Assembly (NCBI GenBank): GCA_050043005.1
Contig: JBHJIZ010000059.1
Coordinates: 1 to 13,406 of the forward strand
Length of the DNA: 13,406 nucleotides
Source of the DNA: Thermohalobaculum sp050043005
Lineage (GTDB): Bacteria; Pseudomonadota; Alphaproteobacteria; Rhodobacterales; Rhodobacteraceae
Direction: 5' to 3'
Shown: piece by piece, positions 1 to 5,773 of the stretch
Layout: each line of letters starts with the position of its first letter
Numbering within the stretch: the stretch's first letter is position 1
Notes under the pieces: generated by a model
Told to the model about the DNA's origin: nothing
Seen by the model: only the letters and a program-made list of their open reading frames with translations
Database searches by the model: none
Program-made: the position numbers and the translations under genes

Positions 1-195
1 TGTGAGAGCTTCAACGCCCGGTTCCGCGATGAACTTCTGAACGGCGAGATCTTCTATTCGCTCCGCGAGGCTCAGATCCTGATCGAACAATGGCGGCGTC
101 ACTACAACACGGTCCGCCCGCACAGCGCGCTTGGCTACCGATCACCAGCCCCAGAGAGCATCATCCCGATGGACCAAACACCCCTCATGCAATAA
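1..195 (+). CDS. IS3-family transposase OrfB, C-terminal fragment
   Basis: Only the last 64 residues are present because the gene runs off the left edge. They match the end of the DDE integrase core (rve-type) of IS3-family OrfB. The segment ESFNARFRDELLN carries the last catalytic Glu (residue 2 of the fragment). It is followed by the family's C-terminal signature WRRHYNTVRPHSALGY and a short tail ending at TAA. The product would cut and join the element's ends during transposition, normally as an OrfA-OrfB frameshift fusion. Nothing in the visible part is damaged. Whether the whole element is intact cannot be judged here. It has inserted into the neighbouring phage capsid gene. Confidence 0.88.
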   Translation, partial: CESFNARFRDELLNGEIFYSLREAQILIEQWRRHYNTVRPHSALGYRSPAPESIIPMDQTPLMQ

Positions 196-229
196 CAATC
201 TGGTTGGGCCACTCAGTGGGGGCTACGCA
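1..229 (+). mobile_element. Right end of an IS3-family insertion sequence (partial)
   Basis: The transposase C-terminus runs to a stop at 195, and a short non-coding tail follows. Capsid-coding sequence resumes from about 233, so the element's right end must lie between roughly 220 and 238. I place it at 229 because the sequence there ends in GGGGGCTACGCA. Its reverse complement starts TGCGTAGCCCCC, which fits the TG...CA ends of IS3-family elements. The left end is outside the window, so the inverted repeat and the target duplication cannot be confirmed. The family assignment is firm; the exact boundary is inference. Confidence 0.7.
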
Positions 230-232
230 TCT

Positions 233-1018
233 ATGCCGAATGTAGTCAATGTTTCGTCGTGCGACTTCACGATTCCGGTGAACGTGCGCGGCTCGGCGAC
301 TCGCTAGTCGGGTGAGGCTGATGACCGGAACGCCGAGACCGCATCGCCAACCAGTCGGCCGGTGCGCCCTACGTTCGGCGAAATCAACGCTTTTCCTGTC
401 GTGTCAAACCACTTGCTCGACGACGCGGCCTACGATGTGGCTGGCTTCATCAACCAGAACGCGGCTACCGACTTCGCCGAGGGCGAGGGCGCAGCTTTCA
501 TCAACGGCGATGGCGTGAACAAGCCGACGGGTATTCTGACTGTTGCTCCTGAGACGGCCGATGACGCGAGCCGCATGGCTGGTGCGCTGCAATATCACGA
601 GATGGCGGCGGTTGGCGTTGTTACGGGCGACGATCTTGTGGACCTAATGTACACGCTGCGCGCGGGCTATCGGGCGAACTCGACCTTCGTCATGTCGAGC
701 CAGACAGCGGGTGTCGTGCACAAATTGAAAGACGGCGAGGGCCGCTTCCTTTCGTCCGAGTCGATGGCTCTGGGCCAGCCTCCACGCCTACTAGGCCGCC
801 CTGTCGTTATCGCTGAAGACATGCCGGGCGTCACAAGCGGTGAGTTTGCAATTGCTTTGGGCGATTTCCAACTTGGATACACCATCGCCGACCGTACCGG
901 GGTACGCCTGATCGTGGATGACGTGACGCGCAAGGGCTACACCGGCTTCTACCTTTCGAAGCGCGTGGGCGGCATTGTCACCGACGACGCGGCAATCAAG
1001 CTGCTGCGGGTCCAGTAA
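233..1018 (+). pseudogene. HK97-family phage major capsid protein, 5'-truncated with internal amber stop
   Basis: Translation from 233 gives an HK97-fold coat protein lacking its N-terminal scaffold and start. The first homologous stretch is PNVVNVSSCDFTIPVNVRGS. An in-frame TAG at 305-307 sits where the family usually has Trp (…ATR-stop-SGEADDR…). The frame is then open to TAA at 1016-1018 and includes PTFGEINAFPVVSNHLLDD, the EGAAFINGDGVNKPTGIL loop region and a complete C-terminus. In HK97 phages this protein forms the icosahedral shell. Two independent lesions, the IS insertion upstream and the amber codon, make it a pseudogene. An internal ATG at 362 could start a 218-residue fragment, but that would lack much of the fold. 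The gene lies 2 bases upstream of the protease remnant. Confidence 0.85.
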
Positions 1019-1020
1019 CC

Positions 1021-1574
1021 ATGAGAGGGCGCGACGATATAGAACGCCGCGCCCTCGAACTCCGCGCCACCGAAGGCGGCCGGATCGAGGGTTATGCAGC
1101 CGTCTTCAACTCTCCGAGCCACGATCTCGGGGCTTCATCGAGACCATTGCGCCGGGTGCCTTTGCCCGCTCGCTAACACGAGGTGACGACTTGCTCGCGT
1201 TGTAGGACCACGACCGAAGGGCGATCCTCGGGCGGCGGGCTTCCGGCACGTTGCGCCTGATAGAAGACCCGAACGGCTTGAAGTTCTCGCTCGACGTGGC
1301 GAATACGGCCGCCGGTCGAGACGTGCTCGAACTCGTGGGGCGCGGCGATATCACAGGCGCGAGCTTCGGCTTCCGGGCGATCCGTGACGATTGGACGGCC
1401 GGTAAGCCCGCCAAACGCACCTTGTTCGAAGTCGATCTTCTCGACGTGACGATTACGGCGAGCCCGGCGTACCCGGCAACGGTCGTGTCCCGGCGCTCTC
1501 TCGACGCCGCCAGCGAGCCGGAACGACGCGCACGCTATCTCGACATGCTGGAGTCTCTACATGGCAATCCTTGA
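1021..1574 (+). pseudogene. HK97-family prohead protease, frameshifted and with internal amber stop
   Basis: Two reading frames must be joined to recover the family. The ATG at 1021 opens a frame reading ALELRATEGGRIEGYAAVFN up to about 1128. Homology then moves to another frame (GFIETIAPGAFARSL), as if one G had been lost from a run of five G's near 1129-1132. In that second frame a TAG at 1203-1205 interrupts LLAL-stop-DHD, just before the conserved His region. The frame continues through the GASFGFRA motif, which holds the presumed catalytic Ser, to TAA at 1574. The intact enzyme would cleave the capsid delta-domain during head maturation. The 3' end overlaps the portal start by 14 bases, which points to ancestral translational coupling. 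A sequencing error could explain the G-run shift but not the TAG as well. Confidence 0.85.
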
Positions 1575-2742
1575 TCTCTTCCGGCGCACCGAGCGTCGCA
1601 GCGTGACCACCTCGGGCAACTCGACGCTCGCCGTGCTAGGCGCGTCGTGGCTACGCCCGACAGGTCAGAAATTCCCGGTCGAGGCGCCCGACAATGTGCA
1701 GGCGTGTGTCGCCGTGGCCTCACAGCACCTCGCGGGCCTGCCTGTGCGGATCTATCGCTTCGACGGTCCGTCGCGAATCGAGTCGCCCGAGCACCCCTAC
1801 AACGCTCTTGTGCGGCGCGGCCACAACTCTTGGCAGTCGTGGCCCGAGTTCGTCGAGTGGCTCGCCGCGTCGACGCTGTTGCACGACAACGGGCTCGCCG
1901 AGATCGTGACCGCTCCGGCCGGGCGCGTCGTCGAGTTAGTCCCGATCCCGTGGGGGCTGGTGCGCGTCGAACTGGTCAATCCGGGCAAGGTGATCTGCCA
2001 CGTCACCGTCGATTATCTCACGGCCCCGATGGGTTCGCAACGCCGCTTGCTGGCGCGTGAAGTCGTGCACCCGCGGTGCCGCACCGACGATGGTGTGATC
2101 GGCGTCTCTCCGCTGCGCCGAGCCGCAGCGGCCGCCGACTCGGCCGTTGAGATCGACACTCACGCCAAAGCCCTCTGGCGCAACGCTGACCGCCCATCTG
2201 GTGTGCTTATGCACGAGAAGAACCTTTTGGAAGGCGCTGCTCGTCGACTGAAAGAGAGCTTCTCGGCGCGTTATGGAGGCGCGAACCGGGGCGCGCCTGC
2301 GGTGCTCGAAGAGGAACTCCGGTTCGAGGCATTCCCCACGCTCTCGCCCGAGGATGCGGAAATCCTCGCCGCACGGCGCTTTACGGTCGAGGAACTGGCC
2401 CGCGTCTATCAGGTTCCCCCGCCGCTCATTGGCGATCTCACGCACGGCACCTTCACTAACACGGAGACGCTACTGCGATACTTCGCGCAAGCAACCTTAG
2501 CCTTCTGGGCGCGGCGGCTCGAATGCGAACTCTCACGGGCGGTGTTGACAGGGGTTGAACGCGAGCGGTTCGAGATCGACGGCGATCTCTCTGGGCTCTT
2601 GCGTGGCGACCCCGAGTCTCGTTGGAAGGCCCACAAGATCGCACTCGATGCTGGCGTTCTCTCGGCCGACAAGGTGCGGGAGGCCGAGGGCTGGAACCCG
2701 CGCGGCGGTGAAGAGTCAGCCGAGCCGCCTGCGTTGGCGTGA
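1561..2742 (+). CDS. HK97-family phage portal protein
   Basis: This 393-residue protein has the usual length and layout of HK97-type portals (Phage_portal family), the ring at the capsid vertex through which DNA is packaged. Visible hallmarks are the N-terminal VQACVAVASQHLAGLPVRIYR, the central LLAREVVHPR…DGVIGVSPLRRA and the C-terminal half FTVEELARVYQVPPPLIGDL followed by TNTETLLRYF. GGAG lies 7 bases before the ATG. Unlike the capsid and protease genes upstream, the frame is unbroken, so its decay is more recent or its loss is still silent. It is the last gene of its strand before a strong terminator. With no intact capsid partner in view it probably has no present function. Confidence 0.93.
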   Translation: MAILDLFRRTERRSVTTSGNSTLAVLGASWLRPTGQKFPVEAPDNVQACVAVASQHLAGLPVRIYRFDGPSRIESPEHPYNALVRRGHNSWQSWPEFVEWLAASTLLHDNGLAEIVTAPAGRVVELVPIPWGLVRVELVNPGKVICHVTVDYLTAPMGSQRRLLAREVVHPRCRTDDGVIGVSPLRRAAAAADSAVEIDTHAKALWRNADRPSGVLMHEKNLLEGAARRLKESFSARYGGANRGAPAVLEEELRFEAFPTLSPEDAEILAARRFTVEELARVYQVPPPLIGDLTHGTFTNTETLLRYFAQATLAFWARRLECELSRAVLTGVERERFEIDGDLSGLLRGDPESRWKAHKIALDAGVLSADKVREAEGWNPRGGEESAEPPALA

Positions 2743-2747
2743 TAATC

Positions 2748-2776
2748 GAGGCCCGCCGGATAATCCGGCGGGCCTC
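2748..2776. terminator. Perfect hairpin between convergent portal and minus-strand small gene
   Basis: A 14-base arm beginning GAGGCCCGCCGG is followed by one central base and its exact reverse complement ending CCGGCGGGCCTC. It starts 5 bases after the portal stop and ends 6 bases before the stop of the minus-strand gene at 2783-2920. No long U-run follows on either strand. The GC-rich symmetric stem between two convergent genes suggests a shared bidirectional terminator. Confidence 0.75.
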
Positions 2777-2782
2777 TTCGCT

Positions 2783-2920
2783 TCAAACCTTGTCGAGCCA
2801 CTCATAGCCCGGCAATGGGTCGCCCCACTCGTCAAGCCAATTGGCTGGTACAGGTCGCTCGACCTCATGTTCGAGTGTGTCGAGCAGCTTAGCGAATTTG
2901 GATTGCTCAAGGTCGTTCAT
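2783..2920 (-). CDS. Small acidic hypothetical protein, 45 aa
   Basis: Reading the minus strand from 2920 gives ATG-AAC-GAC-CTT… to TGA at 2783, with 45 codons before the stop. The start is well supported: the reverse strand reads AAGAGGATGACCG just before the ATG, a good ribosome binding site. The product begins MNDLEQSKFAKLLDTLEHEV and ends with the Trp-rich, acidic tail LDEWGDPLPGYEWLDKV. It has no signal peptide or membrane segment. I do not recognise the family. It converges on the portal gene across a shared hairpin terminator, and a 19-bp palindrome lies 77 bases upstream of its start. The position suggests a phage or island cargo or regulatory protein, but no function can be assigned. 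Codon choice and the ribosome binding site argue against a chance frame. Confidence 0.6.
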   Translation of the reverse strand: MNDLEQSKFAKLLDTLEHEVERPVPANWLDEWGDPLPGYEWLDKV

Positions 2921-2996
2921 CGGTCATCCTCTTCATTCCTGACGAGCCAATTGGAGCGTGGCAGTAAGCGCTTGACTATTCTGTATTTTTGTCACC

Positions 2997-3015
2997 ACAC
3001 GGTGGCACACCGTGT
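2997..3015. promoter_or_regulatory. 19-bp perfect palindrome, operator-like
   Basis: ACACGGTG-GCA-CACCGTGT is an 8+3+8 perfect inverted repeat in the 225-base gap between the small minus-strand gene and tRNA-Ser. GTCAC flanks it on both sides (2991-2995 and 3013-3018 region), adding partial direct symmetry. No T-run follows, so a terminator is unlikely. Its place upstream of the small gene suits a repressor operator or a recombinase site. No clear -35/-10 pair could be fixed around it. Confidence 0.4.
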
Positions 3016-3100
3016 CACACGAGCTTAGGCTGTAAGGTTCAGCGAGACCCAGTGAGCGCGATACGGCTTTGGTGGACTTTTTGGCAGATTTGAGGTCGCG

Positions 3101-3145
3101 AAATATAGTTAAGATATTGATTTTATTGAATAATTTTAATGTACA
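3101..3145. other. AT-rich strip abutting the tRNA-Ser 3' end
   Basis: This stretch has only 6 G/C bases in 45, in a GC-rich window, and touches the CCA end of the tRNA gene. It holds no gene. The rest of the gap (2921-3100) has no supported ORF either, apart from the palindrome. The strip could be the edge of the integrated element or the tRNA downstream region; no hairpin terminator is evident. Confidence 0.5.
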
Positions 3146-3235
3146 TGGCGGAGAGACAGGGATTCGAACCCTGGGTGGACTCGCGCCCACAACGGTTTTC
3201 GAGACCGCCCCGTTCGACCACTCCGGCACCTCTCC
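3146..3235 (-). tRNA. tRNA-Ser(CGA)
   Basis: The reverse complement of these 90 bases folds as a class II tRNA. The acceptor arm GGAGAGG pairs with TCTCTCC (one G-T pair), followed by discriminator G and an encoded CCA. The anticodon stem GCGGT/ACCGT encloses the loop CTCGAAA, giving anticodon CGA for UCG codons. A long variable arm (TTGTGGGCGCGAGTCCACCC region) is typical of serine tRNAs. The T loop GGTTCGAATCC is canonical. The 3' end faces the phage remnant, so this gene is a candidate integration target. Confidence 0.95.
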
Positions 3236-3261
3236 GCACTCGGGGTCATCCGAGAGCGCGG

Positions 3262-3290
3262 AAACTAGCCATGGCACTCTCGGTCCGCAA
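3262..3290 (-). promoter_or_regulatory. Possible promoter of tRNA-Ser
   Basis: On the minus strand, TTGCGG (3285-3290) and TAGTTT (3262-3267) are spaced by 17 bases. They lie about 27 bases before the mature tRNA 5' end. The spacing is ideal but both boxes are imperfect, so the call is tentative. Confidence 0.35.
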
Positions 3291-3334
3291 GGGGGAACTC
3301 ATGCGAATAATGCGGCAATTTGGGTGAGTTCTGC

Positions 3335-3363
3335 TTGCCTTAAGGGGTTCATGCTTGGATATA
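3335..3363 (+). promoter_or_regulatory. Possible promoter of rplU-rpmA
   Basis: TTGCCT (3335-3340) and GATATA (3358-3363) are 17 bases apart, about 140 bases before the L21 start. This would leave a long 5' leader containing a short CTGCG/CGCAG hairpin near 3411-3424. The boxes are weak matches, and other starts in the 271-base divergent gap are possible. I see no gene in that gap. Confidence 0.3.
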
Positions 3364-3506
3364 GCGCGCTCCGCCCGGTTCAGCTGTTGGATCGGGTATT
3401 TTTCGTCCGCGCTGCGGGCGCGCAGTTCGAGGCCGGTTCTATCAGAGCCCAAAGAGTCCGATCGATCCGGGCCGCTGAAGGACGCGGGAGCAAAGAGGAA
3501 CACGAT

Positions 3507-4250
3507 ATGTTCGCTGTCATCAAGACAGGCGGCAAACAGTACAAGGTCGCATCAGGCGACACGCTGATTGTCGAGAAGCTCGCTGCGGATGCGGGCGAAA
3601 CGGTGCAGTTCAATGATGTGCTGATGATCGGTGGGGACGACCTCACGGTCGGGACGCCGATCATTGCAGGCGCCGGTGTGCAGGCCGAGGTGGGCGAGCA
3701 GGGGCGTGGCGCGAAAACGCTGAACCTGAAGCGTCGCCGCCGCAAACATTCCTCGCGCCGCCTCAAGGGGCATCGCCAATATCTGACGACCGTCAAGATC
3801 ATGGATATCTTGGCAACGGGTGCAGACACATCGGGCGTGAAGGCCGCTCTCGGTGCGAGCACGGCGGTTGGAACAGTCGCTGAAGCTGCACCTGCCAAGG
3901 CTGCGAAACCTGCCGAGGCCGCGAAACCGGCGGCAGACGCCAAGGGCGCCGATGCAGCGTCCGAGGAAGCTCCTGCGCCGGATGCACCAGCCATTGAAGC
4001 ATCGAAGCCAGGCAACCTGCTGGACGAAGCTCAAGGCGAGGCGGACGATCTGACCAAGCTCTCGGGCGTCGGTCCGGGGCTGAACGAGAAGCTCAACACC
4101 AATGGTGTCTTCCACTTCTGGCAGATAGCCGAATGGGGCCCGGCCGAGATCGCTTTTATGGACGATCAGCTGAGCTTCAAGGGTCGCATCGACAGAGATA
4201 ACTGGATCGCGCAGGCGAAAGACTTCGCTGCCGATGCCGCATCCGAGTAA
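3507..4250 (+). CDS. rplU: 50S ribosomal protein L21 with C-terminal helix-hairpin-helix extension
   Basis: Residues 1-102 are a standard L21, a 23S rRNA-binding protein of the large subunit. They begin MFAVIKTGGKQYKV and contain the basic LKRRRRKHSSRRLKGHRQ block (74-91). Bacterial L21 is usually about 103 residues; this one has 247. An Ala/Lys/Pro-rich linker (about 120-170) leads to a compact domain with LTKLSGVGPGLNEKLN (182-197), a helix-hairpin-helix signature, and the aromatic segment FHFWQIAEW. Such extended L21 proteins are, as I recall, usual in Rhodobacterales. I chose the ATG at 3507 because AGAGGA precedes it and the residues match the family N-terminus. The open frame upstream runs through the tRNA antisense strand and is spurious. 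rpmA follows 12 bases later. Confidence 0.96.
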   Translation: MFAVIKTGGKQYKVASGDTLIVEKLAADAGETVQFNDVLMIGGDDLTVGTPIIAGAGVQAEVGEQGRGAKTLNLKRRRRKHSSRRLKGHRQYLTTVKIMDILATGADTSGVKAALGASTAVGTVAEAAPAKAAKPAEAAKPAADAKGADAASEEAPAPDAPAIEASKPGNLLDEAQGEADDLTKLSGVGPGLNEKLNTNGVFHFWQIAEWGPAEIAFMDDQLSFKGRIDRDNWIAQAKDFAADAASE

Positions 4251-4262
4251 GGAGACAGACGC

Positions 4263-4532
4263 ATGGCACATAAAAAGGCAGGCGGTAGCTCCCGCAACGG
4301 CCGTGACAGCGCAGGGCGCCGTCTGGGTGTGAAGAAATTTGGCGGTGAGCTCGTCATTCCAGGCAACATCATCTGCCGCCAACGCGGGACCAAGTGGTGG
4401 CCGGGCGAGAATGTCGGCATGGGCAAGGATCATACGATCTTCGCGACCGGCGAGGGGCATGTGAAGTTCCACAAAGGTCTCAAGGGCCGCACATTCATCT
4501 CGGTGCTCCCGGCGGTCGAGGCCGCAGAGTGA
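4263..4532 (+). CDS. rpmA: 50S ribosomal protein L27
   Basis: This 89-residue protein is full length for L27, which reaches toward the peptidyl-transferase centre of the large subunit. It begins MAHKKAGGSSRNGRDSAGRR and contains LGVKKFGGELVIPGNIICRQ and TKWWPGENVGMGKDHTIFA, the family core. AAGGAG lies 9 bases before the ATG. There is no N-terminal extension of the kind that Firmicutes cleave. It is co-transcribed with rplU, the usual bacterial pairing, and closed by a strong terminator. Confidence 0.98.
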   Translation: MAHKKAGGSSRNGRDSAGRRLGVKKFGGELVIPGNIICRQRGTKWWPGENVGMGKDHTIFATGEGHVKFHKGLKGRTFISVLPAVEAAE

Positions 4533-4557
4533 TCTGACCGGACACGCATATGCATTC

Positions 4558-4596
4558 CGAAAGGGCCGGTCGCAGCGACCGGCCCTTTCGCGTTTC
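4558..4596 (+). terminator. Rho-independent terminator after rpmA
   Basis: The arm CGAAAGGGCCGGTCGC, one central A, then its exact reverse complement GCGACCGGCCCTTTCG (4558-4590) form a 16-bp stem. CGTTTC follows. It lies 26 bases after the rpmA stop and only 20 bases before the next gene's ATG. The downstream operon is therefore either read through or has a promoter inside or upstream of the hairpin. Confidence 0.85.
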
Positions 4597-4609
4597 AGGG
4601 AACAATCCG

Positions 4610-5221
4610 ATGCCGACTGGCGTTGACATTGCGGGATTTGCGATCTTCGCGCTGGCTATGGTGAGCACACCGGGGCCTGCGAACATGATCCTGCTGACAG
4701 CGGGCGCGCGGTTCGGCCTGCGCCCGGCCTTACCTTTCGTCGGTGGGATCATTCTCGGCAAGCAACTGATCATCTGGCCGATCGGCCTCGGCCTGATGAC
4801 CCTGGCGGCCTCGGTTCCCTTGCTCTTCACTGCAATGAAGTGGGGGTCTGCTGGCTACATCTTGTGGCTTGCCTGGCGGATCGCACGGGCGCGGATCGCG
4901 CCCGGAGCGATTGAAGATGCGCCGCCCGGCTTGGCGTCTGGCCTGATCGTCCATCCCCTGAACCCGAAGGCATGGGCGATGATCACAGCGGGCTTCACGA
5001 ACTTCGTTGCGGCAGGCACGGATCCGCTCAGCGCAACCCTCGGAATTGCGGGCGTGTTCTTGGCGGTGCAGTGTTTGCTGCATCCGCTGTGGTGCTGGGG
5101 CGGCGAACGCCTAGCAACGCTGGTCGCTGGACGCCCGTCAGAACGTTGGATCATGATCGGGCTGGCCACCGCCACCGGGCTGAGTGTGCTCTACGTACTG
5201 ATGAAGGATGGTGCCGCATGA
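4610..5221 (+). CDS. LysE/RhtB-family amino-acid exporter
   Basis: This 203-residue integral membrane protein has the length and motif pattern of LysE/RhtB exporters, which expel amino acids or derivatives across the inner membrane. The N-terminal helix carries the STPGPANMILL signature (PGP at 21-23), followed by the GLRPALPFVGGIILG loop and the conserved HPLNPKAW (115-122). About five or six hydrophobic segments are visible. I placed the start at 4610. An earlier in-frame ATG at 4550 would put the first 20 codons inside the terminator hairpin. The ribosome binding site is weak (CAGGGAAC). The stop overlaps the next start as ATGA. The substrate cannot be told from the sequence. Confidence 0.9.
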   Translation: MPTGVDIAGFAIFALAMVSTPGPANMILLTAGARFGLRPALPFVGGIILGKQLIIWPIGLGLMTLAASVPLLFTAMKWGSAGYILWLAWRIARARIAPGAIEDAPPGLASGLIVHPLNPKAWAMITAGFTNFVAAGTDPLSATLGIAGVFLAVQCLLHPLWCWGGERLATLVAGRPSERWIMIGLATATGLSVLYVLMKDGAA

Positions 5222-5742
5222 CCGTCCCCGACCTTAGAACGGAAAGACTGTTGCTTCGCGCGCCGCGCCACGGCGACATCGGCGCCATCACGCTCTACGC
5301 TGGGGATCACCGCGTCGCGGGCATGCCCACGTCGATCCCGCACCCCTACAGCGATCAGTTGGCCGAGGCTTATGTCACGTCCATCCTCGAAGGCCGCCAC
5401 CGCGAACAGGTCTGGGCGATCGACGCGACCCCGTCCGAGGGCGCGGAATTTGTCGGCCTGATCAGCCTCAAGCCAGAGATCGTTGAAATCGGATATTGGA
5501 TCGGTCCGCCGTTCTGGTCCACCGGCTATGCGTCGGAAGCACTGGCGCGCATTCTCAAACACTTCACCGATGATCAGGGCCATGACCAGATCAAGGCCTC
5601 GGTCTTCTTCGACAACCCGGCCTCGCAGCAGGTTCTGCGCAAGGCAGGCTTCGTCGAGACGGGCAAAACGTGGCTCCATTCGGTCAGCCGCGACACCGAA
5701 GTGCCCGCGCTCACCTTCCGATACACCGCCAAAGCCGGTTGA
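5218..5742 (+). CDS. GNAT-family N-acetyltransferase (RimJ/RimL type)
   Basis: This 174-residue protein has the Acetyltransf_3 layout: the opening LRTERLLLRAPRHGDIGAI, then VGLISLKPEIVEIGYWIGPP and FWSTGYASEAL (99-109), which forms the acetyl-CoA-binding motif A region. NPASQQVLRKAGFVETG (133-149) is motif B. It would transfer an acetyl group from acetyl-CoA to an amine. RimJ/RimL relatives act on ribosomal-protein N-termini, and others act on small molecules or antibiotics. The ATG overlaps the LysE stop by four bases, so the two are translationally coupled. Its place between rpmA and obg makes a ribosome-linked substrate attractive but unproven. Confidence 0.9.
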   Translation: MTVPDLRTERLLLRAPRHGDIGAITLYAGDHRVAGMPTSIPHPYSDQLAEAYVTSILEGRHREQVWAIDATPSEGAEFVGLISLKPEIVEIGYWIGPPFWSTGYASEALARILKHFTDDQGHDQIKASVFFDNPASQQVLRKAGFVETGKTWLHSVSRDTEVPALTFRYTAKAG

Positions 5743-5773
5743 CGCGGGCCAGGACAGAAGCGAAGCACAAACG

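Noticed and set aside
2748..2776. Palindrome as a mobile-element inverted repeat
   Set aside because: The arms are adjacent with a one-base centre between two convergent stops, which fits a terminator better than element ends.
2933..3277. Open frame on the minus strand containing EVPEWSNGAVSKTVV and RVRIPVSPP
   Set aside because: This peptide is the well-known false translation of tRNA-Ser genes; the tRNA explains the sequence.
3069..3506. Long N-terminal extension of L21 upstream of 3507
   Set aside because: It reads antisense through the tRNA gene, lacks family similarity, and a proper ribosome binding site and the conserved N-terminus are at 3507.
4623..4651. Perfect TTGACA as a promoter -35 inside the exporter gene
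   Set aside because: No acceptable -10 follows at 16-18 bases (TTCGCG region), and it lies after the start codon.
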